The translations under genes and the position numbers were made by a program. A stretch of DNA of 64,000 nucleotides. It comes from Adiantum capillus-veneris. Lineage: Eukaryota > Streptophyta > Polypodiopsida > Polypodiales > Pteridaceae. The notes under the pieces are model-generated. The model saw only the letters and a list, made by a program, of their open reading frames with translations, did not search any database and was not told the origin of the DNA. Positions 10,522 through 23,133 of this stretch are shown here, one piece after another. Position 1 is the stretch's first letter; the number at the start of each line of letters is the position of its first letter. The stretch spans positions 2,582,501 to 2,646,500 of the forward strand of contig CM043942.1 of NCBI GenBank assembly GCA_014529385.2, in the 5' to 3' direction.

Positions 10522-10552
<31 letters not shown>
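10522..10552. repeat. (CT)n microsatellite
   Basis: About 15 uninterrupted CT units preceded by GCTCGCTCGCTC. Confidence 0.95.
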
Positions 10553-10555
<3 letters not shown>

Positions 10556-10791
10556 CAGATACCTTAGGCCGAGACTGAACTTCATCGCGTAAGTCCTCCC
10601 ACTTGAAATCTTGGGAAAAATAATGCATTGCTGTAGAAGGCCGCTCTGCGAATCCTTCAGCCATTACGCGATTCGAAGCTTGGGCAGCGTTCGGGATGTA
10701 TTTTTGGTTTGCCATAGAGTTCATGAAGTGGCATTGAATTATTGGTAGTTTATAATTAGAGGAAGACTTTTTGGCTTGTTTCGTCCATAGG

Positions 10792-10822
10792 ACTCTCTCC
10801 CTCTCTCTCTCTCTCTCTCTCT
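10792..10822. repeat. (CT)n microsatellite
   Basis: About 15 CT units with one CC interruption. Confidence 0.9.
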
Positions 10823-11859
10823 GTCACGCGGCTTCTGTTTTGCAGCTCCCACGATGTGCGTACGTGGATTGTGGGTCGACATCAACTATGCGTGTGTGAA
10901 TTGTGGCCATCGGGAATAGGTCAGGTTTCATTTGAGGTATGCTAGGCACGGCCTTTCCAATTTAGGTGTTTGAGCCAGATGCTTCTCCGTCAGATTCTAC
11001 CCTTCTTAGACTTAGCGGCTTCACAACATGCAAGAGGCATAAAGTTTTTCTTCGGTACGTTGGCTTTTGTCGTGATCCAAAGCGAGAATTTAGAGCCGAA
11101 ATCTAACGCGACACGTGGAGAGTTGTTGGTTTGCAAACGGTGCAGCTGATAGTGATCAGGCAACTGTAAGTTACTCTCTTCTTCTATTGTCTGGCTTCCA
11201 GTAACTTCCATAATTGTTGTGGTGTACATAGTAAGTTTTTTTGAGAAATCTCTCAGCTGACTTTCGTCAACAACCGTAAAGATGAATACACAAAGTTTAT
11301 GAGACACATTGAAAATGGAGAAGTCGTTATGTGTGTTGCACGTAATATGGGTGCCTTCATGGGTAGAACTGATGCTTTATCTATGATGGACTTCACTATT
11401 TTGGTTCCTATCAAGAGTGCTCGTCTTCGTCATGAGATGTACAAATCCATCTTTTTTTTATTTGTACATTGTCTGCCTGGCTTTCCTGCTTGAACATTCT
11501 CGTGATTGCGTTACGCACACGGCTGACTCTTTGTTGTGGATTTTTACTCTATCCTCGAACACTGTTCTGACATTCAGCGTCTTTTATTGTTTTTATATCT
11601 GCCAACTGACTCTCACATAAACACTCATTGTGGCTCTCATAGAGATTCTTGTGCAACTCGTTTTTCCTCCTAACCATTTAGAAACTCTACCTTCTCAATC
11701 TGTCACCGTACAAGCTAATATTAGATGTTCATGATTAGCAGTCAAAAAAACCATATCTAAATATATTACCAAACTTAATGTGACCTAGACAGGTATTTGT
11801 AAAAAACATTAGTTGTCCCTTTTGCATGTTGTTTGTCCCATCTTCTTAGCGCGCTATTG

Positions 11860-11862
<3 letters not shown>

Positions 11863-11948
<86 letters not shown>
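11863..11948. repeat. (CT)n microsatellite, 86 bp
   Basis: About 43 uninterrupted CT units; one of the two longest arrays in the window. The ORFs that read through it on both strands (Leu-Ser or Arg-Glu runs) are artefacts. Confidence 0.95.
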
Positions 11949-11951
<3 letters not shown>

Positions 11952-12144
11952 AGTCTTGTATATAAACTATTGTGTCGGTGTCGGCTACATTCACAACACC
12001 TTTTTTCTAATGTGCAAGGGCATAGTTGGAAGCCCCCACATTTTAAACAATCGCTATACCAATATGTTCTCGCCAGTGACGGTAAAAAAACGCAAAATAA
12101 ATTGGGCATCTCCTCGTCTTGCTTAAACTCAAAGCATTGCAGCA

Positions 12145-12641
12145 TTGAAAGTCATGGATACGAAGACTATGTTAAGAAAAGAAGAACTCCTTGAACTCGC
12201 CATTGCCACAAGCTTCCTGGAACAAAATATGACAAACAAGAATGTATTCCTGATATTAGAGAAGATATTGGAGTCAACATGCAGCAATAATGATCTAATT
12301 GACCGTTTGGTTGAGCATATGCAAAAACAATCATTGACAACGCAAACATTGAGCAACATAGTTCGATCGTTCTTCGGAAATGTGCTCATGATGGTGAGCA
12401 ATTGCACCAAGAGATCACTAGTTTGCTCATGACATCCCAAAGTTCTCTCGCCCTAATTCTTCACATCATTGACAATTTCTGTGCCATATTCCACAAACAG
12501 ATACAGGTTAAAATTTTGGCAAACAGTAAAAAAAAAGAAAGAACTTTGACAGTCGGCTTGTGCGATGATGTGCATTGCAAAGTTAACATTATTATCATTG
12601 ATGTGCAAGGTGATTTATATGTATATCCTAAGCAAATATAA
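12145..12641 (+). other. Unrecognised ORF fragments upstream of the Helitron domains
   Basis: A 95-residue plus frame (12145-12432, starting MKVMDTKTMLRKEELLELAI) is followed in another frame by 12402-12641. The predicted peptides are helical and Asn/Leu-rich but match nothing I know. They have the strand and position expected for the 5' part of the Helitron that becomes recognisable downstream, so they may be decayed Helitron sequence. An unrelated origin is equally possible. Confidence 0.25.
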
Positions 12642-12804
12642 TCCAAGAAGAGATGTATTACACTATGGACCAAGCAAGAGACTATACTACTACAAGAGAT
12701 CATTGAAAAAAACTCCAGTAAACATTATGGCCACATAGCACAGGAATATATAAACCATCACCACATAGCACGAACACGATGGTGTTCTATCAAAAGTTAA
12801 GCGC

Positions 12805-14100
12805 ATGCTGAAGACAACCGCGTCAACAATCCCAAATCTTATGACAACCCAGAAACGTCGACTCGTGCAAATCATTAAGCGTAGGGTACATTATGTCCCA
12901 TTTGCGCATTCCTTGAATGTGTTTCAGATACTCCAAAAAATGCGTGCGATTCATGTTGAAGATTATTATTCCGATGTCAACTTTCGTGTACAGAAACAAA
13001 AGGCTCCAAGAAATTGGTATGCAATACTATCAACCATGTAAGAGACGATTGAGAAAGCAAAATCTAACCTACAAATCACTCGTAGCCATTGGCCTAAACC
13101 AAAATTTAGAAATTGTTGCTTGATTGAACAAAATTGAAGAACTCTTGGTATCCGCACGGTTTGCCTTTGCCAAAATTCATGAATTGACTTACGATGGTCA
13201 AATTGATTTTCAAGGAACCATTGTATACGTGCTCGCACATGTGACACACACTTGAAAAATCCTCCCACATTTCCTCGAGAATGAGAGCTCAATTTTAGTT
13301 GGCATTAAGCGAAAGCTGGAATATGATCATTGCTAATTGACAAGATTAGTTCAACCACTGCTCATTGTGAAAGCAATAAATGATCTTATAAACAGTACTT
13401 TATACGCAAGAGAGAACATACGTATGAAGGAGACCTGGTTAGCCCATATATGCACATACAAAATCAAAAAGAACAACATATGCATGTGACACACGTGCAT
13501 CCAAATGAAACTATTATAGACAATGAATTAGACACTCACTTCCTGCTCCACGGTATTGAAAACACTCTGCACTTGTTGATCACAATGACAAAGTAAGATA
13601 TGTTGCACCATGTGAAGGAAATCATCCACTCGGTTTGCTTAGAGATGAATATTGTGAGTAATTAAGTTTCCCTACGCTATTCTTTGGGGAACCACAAAAA
13701 TATCATGAAGAAAGTCAAAAGAATTATCAAAAAGCCGCGAAATGGGAATTACTTAACAAAGACAGACAATTTTCTTTGAGTATTGAAAACTTTGTTTTTT
13801 AAAGTAGAAAAGATAATGACTCAAAGAATAATCTCGTCAATTTGGGTATGGTTGTGCAAAGGAAAACTGCAATTTGAGAACTTACGAGTGAAAGATGTCT
13901 TGAATGACATGAACATTGAAAACCTTCTAAATTCAAGAATCGGTTGTAGAGATTTTGAGGGATTGCGTACATCTCCAGACTATAAAGAGAAACTAAAAAA
14001 GAATATCTTTGCAATGATCCTCCAACTCGGTCCACCAACATTCTTTGTCACGTTCTTGATAGGCGAGCGTCATCGGAGTGCTCTTCTAGAAAGATTAGCT
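12805..14100 (+). pseudogene. Helitron Rep N-terminal region, degenerate, cut by Copia-1
   Basis: The clear part is 13670-14100. One frame gives LSFPTLFFGEPQKYHEE and WELLNKDRQFSLSIENFVF, like the SFPT, WElr-DRR and iff segments of Helitron_like_N proteins. Another frame gives RTSPDYKEKLKKNIFAMI followed by LGPPTFFVTF, the strongly conserved AMIRQLGPPTxFxT block. Helitron Rep proteins are HUH nucleases that nick one DNA strand for rolling-circle transposition in the nucleus. Several frameshifts and stops show it is dead. The frame ends in LLERLA exactly where Copia-1 begins, and resumes at 19777. Confidence 0.75.
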
Positions 14101-14141
14101 TGAAAGTGCGGCGGGAAGCGTGTGCGAGTGCAAGTGCGAGA

Positions 14142-14205
<64 letters not shown>

Positions 14206-14344
14206 TTTGGGTGGAGCGCACAGCAACGTTATCCTGTTGCAGCTCCTTATTCTGTTGTATTAAAGAATAAGTGTATATATGGTTAAGTTAGTAGATGGGT
14301 TAGTAGTAAGTGGGATGTCTGGCCAGTTGGCCTGAATCCCAACA
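14101..14344 (-). repeat. Copia-1 3' LTR with internal (GA)n
   Basis: 244 bp, TGAAAGTGCGG...AATCCCAACA on the + strand. It contains a (GA) array at 14144-14200 and TATATATGG near 14275. PPT on the minus strand is CAAGTGGGAGTT at 14345-14356. Confidence 0.9.
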
Positions 14345-14413
14345 AACTCCCACTTGAAGGCCAACGCAGCCCAAGTGACCTGGTATGTACAACCATGAAG
14401 CAATCTACTGGCT

Positions 14414-17400
14414 TCAACCTATACCCATCAACTCACTACAATGTGTAAAACGCTCCAAAGCTAAGCCTTTCGTCAAAGCATCTGTTGGGTTGTTGTCAGT
14501 GTGTACCTTGACCAAATCAATGAGCTTTTTGGCCAAGAAATCTCTCACGAGATGATACCTGACTTCAATGTGTTTCGATTTGGAGTGAAACACGGGATTC
14601 CTTGCCAATGCAAGAGCACTCTAACTATCACAATATATTACTAGAGTCTCATCAATGTCAAGATTTTTGACCAAGCGAGATAACCATACAGCCTCTTTAC
14701 TTGCATCCGACAATGCAACATACTCTGCTTCCGTAGTGGAAGACGACGTACAATCTTGAAGACATGACCTCCAAGATACTACTGCTCCAGCAAATATGAA
14801 GACATAGCCAGATGTCGATCTTCTATTGTCAACACAACCCGCATAGTCTGCATCCGCATAACTCACGATGCATGCAACAGCTCCCGACCGTACCTTTGAG
14901 GTACCTAAGAATGTGCTTCACTGCTTCCCAATGCTTGCTGCCAGGATTTGCCATATATCGGCTCACCACTCCCACTGCAAAAGCAATGTCTGGTCTTGTG
15001 GCCACCATAGCATACATGAGACTGCCCACTACCGAAGAATATGGTACCTTAGCCATTTCAGCTCGTTTAGCATCACATTTGGGTGCATCTTCCTTGCTGA
15101 GTTTCAAGAATGCCTGCATTGGGGTACTCAATGCTTTCCCCCCCTGCATATTGAAACGCTGCAAAACTTTCTCAATGTATGTTTCCTGAGATAACTCAAG
15201 AATACGACGTTTGCGATCTCTTTCGATTCGCATGCCAAGAAAGTGTGTAGCATCCCCCAAATCTTTCATTGCAAAATTATTGCTAAGTGTTTTCTTCAAG
15301 TTGGCAATTTCCGCAATGGATTTCCCAGCTATAAGCATGTCATCAACATACAAAACTAGAATGATCATCGAGCCATCATCTAGCTTTCTTGTGTACAAGC
15401 AGTGATCCTCTTCGCTCCTTTTATATCCTTGAGACCTCATACATGCATCAAATTTATGATACCACTGTGTTGAACCCTGCTTTAAGCCATAAAGTGCCTT
15501 TTTGAGCTTACATACTAGCTCCGCACGAGATGCGTTCTCCTGAACAAACCCTTCAGGCTGTTGCATGTAAACATCCTCATCGAGATCCCCGTGAAGGAAT
15601 GTTGTCTTCACATCCATTTGGACAAGTTCCATGTCCTCAATCGCTACAAGACCAAGTACGGTTCTAAGCGTTGTCATCTTGACCACAGGCGAGAAGATTT
15701 CATCAAAATCGACTCCCTTTTGTTGTTTGAACCCTTTGGCTACAAGTCTAGCCTTGTACTTTGGATTTGGATCACCTGAGGTAAATTTCTTCTTGTAAAC
15801 CCATTTGCAAGGTAAAGCTTTCGCATCATTTGGTAATTCTACCAAGTCCCAAGTGTCATTAGCCAGAATCGAGTTATACTTAGATTGCATAGCCTACTCC
15901 CACTTCACCACATCACCCGCCATCATGGATTCTTGGTAGCAGCTTGGCTCACCGCAATCGGTCAACATGATGTAATCAAGACCTGGCTCAAAACGTGCAG
16001 GTGGATGAAAGACTCTAGTAGACCGTCTCACTCCTTGAACATTGCTATCCGCTCCCTCTGGAGCATTGGTAGTGGAAGGTACATCACTAGCCCGCTGAGT
16101 TGATTTCACTGTCTCTGAGACAACATCCTCAAAAGTGACTCTCCTACTCTCTATTTCCTTGAGGGAGGTTGTTTATCCATCTTCAACTCATTGAAGATCA
16201 CATCTGAACTACAGATGACTCGACGAGATTCCGGGTGCCAGAGACGATATCCCATCTCTCCATCTGCACCATATCCAATGAAAATACATTTGTGTGACTT
16301 TGGCTCTAACTTATGTCGAATTTGTTTAGGCACGTGAGCATAAGCTTCACAACCAAAAACACATAGATGGTCATAGTGGAGCTTACGTTTAGACCACAAC
16401 TCTTCTGGAATCTCATAATTCAATGGCGTACTAGGCGAACGATTTATAATGTGCACTGGAGTCAAGACAGCTTCTGCCCAAAAGCTTGTGTGAGATTTGC
16501 CCTAGAAAGCATGGTTGTGACTCTTTCCTAAATCGTACGATTCATGCGCTCAACAACTCCATTCTGAGCTGGTGTGTATGGTGCAGTAAACTGCCTTTTA
16601 ATCCCCCTTTTAGCACAGAAATTGTCAAACTCCTTGGAGACATACTCTCCACCGTTGTCAGTCCGCAACCTCTTGAGTTTCTTGCCAGACTGATTCTCAA
16701 CGAGTGCTAAAAAATTTTGGAACACGGGAAGAACTTGATCCTTATGTTTCAAAGGATATGCCCACACCTTTCGAGTAGAGTCATCTATGAATGTCACAAA
16801 ATAGCTGGCCCCCCCTAGAGGTTTGGATGACATAGGACCACAAACATCACTATGCACTAAATCTAGAGGTTCAGCTTGCTTTTGACCCAATGGTAAGTGC
16901 ACGGACTTAGTCTGTTTGCCATAGATACAGTGCTCACAAACAAGAAAGTCAACATAAGACAAGACAGGTAAGTAGCCAAAACGAGTTAGAGTTCTCATTC
17001 CTTTTTGGCTAATATGACCTAGCCGGCAATGCCACAACTCAGTAGACGGTAGCTCGACTATAGAAATGTAATCATGACCAACATCTAACACATGCATGGA
17101 ATACAAGGTACCATGCTTCTGACCTCTGAGTACAACAAGATTACCTTTGCGTACTATCCACGAACCATTGCCAAATGTGGTGTTGTAGCCCAAATCATCA
17201 AGCTGACCAATAGAAATCAAGCTTTTAGTCAACTTGGGCACAAGTCTGACATTACATAAAGTAAAGTGTGTCATTCCTTAAATGCAATTTGACGTTTCCA
17301 ACACCCTCAATGTCTAGTTCATAAGCATCAGTAAGTCTCACTTCGCCACAAGAGTGAGAATAAGTAGAGAACCACTCTCTATGTGGGGAAACTCGCACCA

Positions 17401-18395
17401 GAATCTACTATCCAATTTTGTGCATACTGCACGTCTTCTGTAACAAGAGCCTCGACAGGTAGATCTGCTGTAAAGACCAATACGTCAGAGGTAAGTGGCA
17501 TAACAACCGCTGGAAGAGCCTCTACAATAGGAGCATTTAAAGACTCTAGCACATTGATCTCCTCTAACTTTGCTTTGCCCTTGTTTGAATCATCAAAGTT
17601 ATAAGTTTCACCGGATTGTTTATCCTTCTTGCTTTGCTTCCATTTCCTGCAAATCCTTCTTCACATGCCCTTTTTTATGGCAGTGATAGCACTCAAATTA
17701 CGCATAGAATCCCGAGACTTACTGCGTGAGCCGCCACGTTCCTTGCTTTTGGCACGACTTTGAGTGCGACCCCTCTGTCTATCACTAGCAACATACGCAT
17801 CACCATCCTTCTTGCCTTCGAGAGACTTCCTGCGAATCTCCTTGGTAAACAGACTCCCAAGGACGTCATTGTACACTAGACCAGTACCAAGTGCTGAGTT
17901 GCTAATCGCAGTACATAACGTATCCCAAGACGAGGCTAAACTGCATAGCAAGAAGATACATTTGATTTCCTCATCGAAGACCAAACCCTGAGTGGTCAAC
18001 TGAGTGAAAATGATATTGAACTCATTAATGTGAGTAGAAATAGTGCCCTCTTCCTTCATACGAAGGTCAAACAGCTTCTTCATCAAGAAAACGTTATTAG
18101 TGGCACTTTTGTTCTCCTAACTGGAACACAACCTATCCCATACATCTCTAGCAGTTCTTTCATCAACTATAGTAAAGTACACAGATTCGGCCAAATGCAA
18201 ACGGAGGGTAGATTTGGCCTTAGCATCAAGTTTCTCCCACTCAACATCTGTATACTCGCCCTCTGGGCGCTCCATGATAGGATCTAGCAAGCCTTTTTAT
18301 ATAAGAACATCTTGAAACTGCTCTTTCCAGATAGCAAAATTCATCCCATCAAATTTTTGGATATTGTAAATATCCTTTTCACCACTAGATGACAT
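14414..18395 (-). pseudogene. Copia-1 Gag-Pol polyprotein, broken
   Basis: The start is ATG at 18395 (MSSSG). Recognisable parts, in order: gag capsid and basic linker to about 17660; the expected protease region (about 17280-17640); integrase with LWHCRLGHIS, the VHSDVCGPM and FIDDSTRKVW blocks and RTDNGGEY (17274-16528); integrase end and linker (16465-15894); RT (15890-14829) with KWVYKKKF, QMDVKTTFLHGDL and the catalytic YVDDMLIAG; RNase H with ADADYAGCVD (14866-14621); and the end KHIEVRYHLVRDFL (14608-14414). Stops or frameshifts separate these blocks, so no full polyprotein can be made. The RT active-site Asp pair is intact. Confidence 0.88.
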
Positions 18396-18676
18396 GGCTG
18401 CAAGCTAAAGATAATATGGCAATAAACACTGGTAATTCTGGGAAAAATTGGATAGAGTTTTCCCAGAAAAACTGATAGAATCTCAATCCAAAACTGTCAC
18501 AAGAGATCAGTAACGCATAAAAAGTAATGCTCTCAGAGCATAAGACAGGCGCATCAACCACTAACTGTGCATAAAAAGTCAAAAGTTGACCCAAGACTTC
18601 CAACACGGCGTCAAATGCACCTAGCCCTCTCTATACATGTCCTATGGTGAGGCCACGAAAAAGGCGTACTCCAGCA

Positions 18677-18738
18677 ACCTGTATCACCGAAAGGTTCTCA
18701 ACATTCGAGAATCCCCTAGCTCAAGAAAACCTCACGCT
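18677..18738 (-). promoter_or_regulatory. Conserved leader block shared with Copia-3
   Basis: Between PBS and gag, a block of about 60 bases starting CCTGTATCACCGAAAGG is nearly identical to 34576-34637 in the Copia-3 leader (about three mismatches over the first 58). The rest of the leaders is much less alike. A leader position suits an RNA packaging, dimerisation or translation signal, but the function is inferred. Confidence 0.5.
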
Positions 18739-19505
18739 ATCGAACCTCACGAAAGGTTATGCAGACAAGAAACCAGCTCAGTCTCAGAAAGGGCCTCCAA
18801 ACCAAGTTGCAAAAATGGTCGGGACTACCAGAAACAAGACAAATCGGCTCCACAAAAGGTACATATGGTAGTTTCCGCAACTCAACATACATCCACTGTC
18901 AACAATACTGCAGGGTGCAGTATACGCGCTCAAACAGGTGCCAAACAAAATATGCAAGCAGTAAACAAATCCCTGCGAGGAGTAAAACCGCTCTCAAAAG
19001 AGCTCAAACACTATCAAAAGTGCCAAAACAATGCATATCCGCATCAAATACTCCCACTGAAATTTGTGTTGATGCAAAACACTGCAACCTGTAAGAAACC
19101 TGGATATCCTGTATGTATGCAAGAACCTGTGAGGAGATGGATGCCTGAAAAACCCGAGACAATGTCGATGCCTAAAAGTGCTCCTAATCAGCCCATAAAC
19201 ATCGTCTCAATAGCATATAATAGCCATAAAACGGCTATATACCATCCCAAAATAGTCTCTGAACAACCTGCACCTGTGCCTTGTACCTGTACCTGTAGCG
19301 AAAGTGGAGTTTAAAAATACAACTCCTGAAGCGTAGCTCGGATGAAGCTTTTGACTGCATGAATAGCTTCGAAAGGGGGTAAAAATACAGGACGTCTGCG
19401 AGAAACGCTCTCGGAACACTGAATTTGCCGATGCCAAAATCGAAAACCTGTTTTCACTTTTGAAAGTGTGCACGCGCGGACGCGAAGACGACAAGCACAA
19501 ACACT

Positions 19506-19517
19506 GCTCTGATACTA
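19506..19517 (-). other. Copia-1 primer binding site
   Basis: The minus strand reads TAGTATCAGAGC, one mismatch from the initiator-Met PBS, two bases inside the LTR. Confidence 0.8.
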
Positions 19518-19519
19518 GT

Positions 19520-19560
19520 TGAAGGTGACGTGGGAAGCGTGTGCGAGTGCAAGTGCAAGA

Positions 19561-19632
<72 letters not shown>

Positions 19633-19776
19633 GCTTTGGGTGGAGTGCACAACAACGTTATCCTGTTGTTGCAGCTCCTTATTCTGTTGTATTAAAGAAT
19701 AAGTGTATATATGGTTAAGTTAGTAGATGGGTTAGTAGTAAGTGGGATGTCCGGCCAATTGGCATCAATCCCAACA
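19520..19776 (-). repeat. Copia-1 5' LTR with internal (GA)n
   Basis: 257 bp; the (GA) array at 19563-19630 is about ten bases longer than in its partner LTR. It ends CCCAACA before the target copy TAGCC. Confidence 0.9.
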
Positions 19777-22440
19777 TAGCCAATATCACGAGCACTAAAA
19801 AAGACCCAAACGAGTCAAAAAACGCTTACATTAGATGATTGTTACAATCGGATCCAATAACAATTGCACGATATTATTTACATAGATTCCAAAGTTTAAA
19901 AACTTTGCTTCGAAAGGACTATGCATTGCTCGGTAAGATTAAAGACTATTTCTTTGTCACAGACTTCTAGAGCCGTGGCAGTCAACACGACCATGGTTTA
20001 CTTTGGATTGAGGATGCACCACACATGTATCTTGCAGAGGAGCACAAGCTTGTCAAGTTTGTAGATAGATGCATAAGCACATACCATAGCATGTTGGAAT
20101 CTGATGTTCAACTTATTCAAAATCATGCACATCGTAAGACTTGTTTCAAAGGAAAGCACGATTGCCGATTTGGGTTCCCGAGATACCCAATGCTAGAAAC
20201 TTTGTTGCTCATACCATTGCATGAAAATAGTCACTATCAAAATGTTGTTGAAAAAAATGGCGAAAGGGAAAGAGTCGTTGAATTCATTGCAACATAATGC
20301 AGATTTTAGCTGTGATGATTGGTTACAATCTATATGTTTAGCATTCGATGAATATGTTGAAACCATATGGTCAAGCATAGATTCACCCACTGCATTCATA
20401 AAAACAAAGATAAATTATATTTTCACTAATAATTTTAACCCCTTGATAGCGATGTTACGGAATGCAAACATAGACATTCAACTCATTCTAGATGCATATG
20501 GAGCAACAACCTACTGTACCTCCTATATAACGAGAATGGATAACACAATGATCAAAGCAATAAATAAAGAGATGGACGTATGTGCAAGAACCAATTCTTT
20601 CACTATTGATAGAATGAAGCGTATTGAAAACACGATTCTAAACTTCCAACAATTGAGCACACAACAAGTGTGTATATTGCATTGTCGTTGCCTCTTTTTA
20701 GCTCGACAAGGGATTTTGTGTTCGTCAACACAAAATTGCATTGTCGTTGCCTCTTTTTTAGCTCGACAAGGGATTTTGTGTTCGTCAACACAAACACTTC
20801 GGAAGAACGTACCTTGCTTCTAAAAAGGAAGGCTTTCTTACAAACCCTAGACTCGGAAACTACTGAAATGTTCTTTGAAAATGTCACTAACCGATAGAAA
20901 AAACGTCCCTATAACTTACACGAATTATGTCTAGTAGAATTTGCATATGAATATAAACAATGCGGGAAGATATTATGTGATGTTAGAACTCCTAAAATCA
21001 TTTGATATGTGCGATTCAACAAGTGAAAGGATCTAAAAAACCACTACCGTGAGATGTGTCTTCTCTTCCTCCCTTGGCAAAATGACGAGAGTGAACACCA
21101 ACAAAGCAATGAGTCATTAGCAAGGTGTATTTATATGTTTCAAGAATATCATTTCCAATAATGAGAAGAGATTTAACATGGACGTTAGCATTACATATAT
21201 ACCTGCACGAAATCAAGACACACCATCGATGTCGACAACAATATCACCCAATGGTACACACTCACAAGAAGTAGACATTGTCGATCTAAACCTTGCTTTC
21301 ACCAAACAGTTTGAAAAAAGAGTACGATGCTAACACCTAAACATATATGATAGCCTGCAAAAATTGAATTGCCAACAATGTTTGTTATTCGAGGAGGTGA
21401 TGTTGCACAAGAGAACTAAACCTCAAGAACACTAATCTATTCCTTACAGGAGATGCATGAACATGCAAAACTTTCTTGCTATTACTCTTGGTGTGCGGAT
21501 TATTTCGTTGCTATAATTTCTCGAACGACTACCACAAAGACAAGCCAAGAGTACTTCTCTCAACATACACTGGGAAAGCGGCATTCAACAAAGGTGGCAC
21601 CACTATTCACTTTGCTTTTCACCTTCCACTGATCTCTCAGACTATAAGCTCCTTGAGTGTTGAGAAATTAGAGGAACTGTCTTTGCTATATAGTGACTTG
21701 TTGCTCATAGTCATAGACCAAATTTCACTCGTAGGTCAAAATATCTTCGAACTAGTCGATGCACGTCTACGTGCAATAAAACGAACGCATGAGGCATCGT
21801 TCGATGGTATTGACATAATACTCTGTGGCGATCTTTGTCAAGCCAGCCCTGTTTGTGAGATAGATGGAATTTTGCGAGGAAGAAAGATATACTTGAACTT
21901 CTAAAACGATCGTGTTGGCATTTGCATGTATGAAGCTTCAAACTAACGTTGGTGATGCGACAAAACAACCGAGAGTACATTGAAATTCTGAACCGCATTT
22001 GCGTGTGTGAGCATACCAAAGATGATGTCCAATTTCTCAACAAAAATTACTTCAGACCTCTTCCACAAAACTCTCAAATTTGTCACTTTTTGTTTGATAA
22101 TAGACATAAAGACATTCATAATAAGGAAGTATTCAAAAAAATGGAAGGCACACAATTTCTTTTTTGGAAATCGATAAAAAATCACAAACGTGCAACAAAC
22201 ATTTGAAAGCTCCAAAGGATTCAAAAAGCTGTGGAGGGTTACATAGTATTCTCAAATTAAAGAAGAACGTCATGATAGACCTTTGTGCAAGAAACATTAA
22301 TATTGCTGATGGACTTGTCAATGGAGCAGATGGTATCTACAAAGGGTACACAACAACTAGAAGGGAAACAATTTTGTGGCTCTAGTTCCACGACCACAAA
22401 GTTGGAGAACGAACGAGGTATGAAAACCGTGCTTTAGATA
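19777..22440 (+). pseudogene. Helitron Rep C-terminal part and PIF1-type helicase, degenerate
   Basis: Continuation of 12805-14100 after the Copia-1 insertion. Just after the junction, one frame reads PITIARYYLHRF, then SRGSQHDHGLLWIEDAP. This is the Rep block holding the two metal-binding His of the HUH motif (HDH here, HIH or HLH usually). Next come HRKTCFKGKHDCRFGFPR (20125-20180) and NANIDIQLILDAYGATTY (about 20465-20520), both Helitron hallmarks, then LFLPWQND (about 21060). The helicase follows: LSTYTGKAAFNKGGTTIHFA (21550-21610), VIDQISLVG (Walker B, with Gln replacing the usual Glu of DEIS), ILCGDLCQASPV (21815-21850), and the C-terminal INIADGLVNGADGIYKGY (about 22296-22350). Walker A is not recognisable. 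Stops and frameshifts throughout make it non-functional. The 3' hairpin and CTRR end could not be placed. Confidence 0.85.
20676..20794 (+). repeat. Tandem duplication of a 59-60 bp unit containing a hairpin
   Basis: Units 20676-20734 and 20735-20794 are identical except for one extra T. Each ends in TTTGTGTTCGTCAACACAAA, an 8-bp perfect stem with a CGTC loop. It interrupts the degenerate Helitron frame. Confidence 0.95.
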
Positions 22441-23133
22441 CAAAATACCATGTCATAGAGATACACACCAATACGCCGTGTGACACGTGATTTTCAAGTT
22501 GAAAAAATGCCTTGAACATAATTACTAGAACACAATTTCCTATCCAACCAACGACCACATGTACTATTCATCGATCATAAGGATTGACATTTCACAGTCT
22601 GGCGTTTGATCGCGCTTTTGAATCATATGCGCTCCAACAACTTATGAGAGATGCAACAACAATTTATGGGTCAACATTGAATCACATCTAGATTAAAGAA
22701 GGCATACACGTCCATGGAATGCCTTATTTTTCTCGGAGTTTCCATAGTAGACGACCTTTGCTTTAATGTCGAATAACACCAGACTCCAATGTTCACTACA
22801 CAAAAAGAAAACATCAAAACTATCAACGATGAGAAATAGTAAGATCCTAAATCCAACATAGGTTTGCATACCGACACAAAACTCACCTTTGATTGTATAC
22901 AGTGACCAGAAAGTGCGCTAGATCCCAATTTACTATGTTGAACCAGCTCAACAACATAAAAAATGACACTCCATTGTTCTGAAGCTTATGCGATATAAGC
23001 GGATCTATTACATAGATTTTGTCTTGCACATTTGTGCTTGACATGAAAAAGTACTATCGTTTAGAATTGGTTACTGGATATATAGAGATAGGTCAGAACG
23101 AAAAACATACGGATCTTGAAATGGTCATATAAG
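22441..23133. other. No recognisable gene; probable Helitron 3' flank
   Basis: AT-rich sequence after the helicase C-terminus. One small fragment, FEIT-like TTCDLSQLT-type wording near 22580-22640, could be helicase remnants but is too decayed to assign. No clear Helitron terminus was seen before the Copia-2 insertion. Confidence 0.35.

Larger units (their letters stand above)
9397..12144. other. No recognisable gene; AT-rich DNA with CT microsatellites
   Basis: Short ORFs occur on both strands, including a 105-residue minus-strand frame at 10990-11307, but none shows a domain I recognise. Two near-identical 40-base stretches (GAAAGTTCATAAGCCCA...ATGAGACAGAATTGTTGC type) occur at about 10240-10290 and 10298-10340. 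Confidence 0.5.
14101..19776 (-). mobile_element. Copia-1: Ty1/copia element inserted in the Helitron
   Basis: LTRs at 14101-14344 and 19520-19776 (TG...CA) with a PBS inside the right LTR and a PPT inside the left one, giving minus orientation. Target duplication: TAGCT (14096-14100) and TAGCC (19777-19781), one mismatch. The LTRs differ at about a dozen positions plus microsatellite length, so it is the oldest of the four copia elements. Coding order on the minus strand is gag, protease, integrase, RT, RNase H, with many breaks. Confidence 0.92.

Noticed and set aside
11846-12194. ORFs of Leu-Ser or Arg-Glu runs on both strands
   Set aside because: They are translations of a (CT)n microsatellite and continue equally on either strand; the same applies at 19530, 36466, 37736 and 46013.
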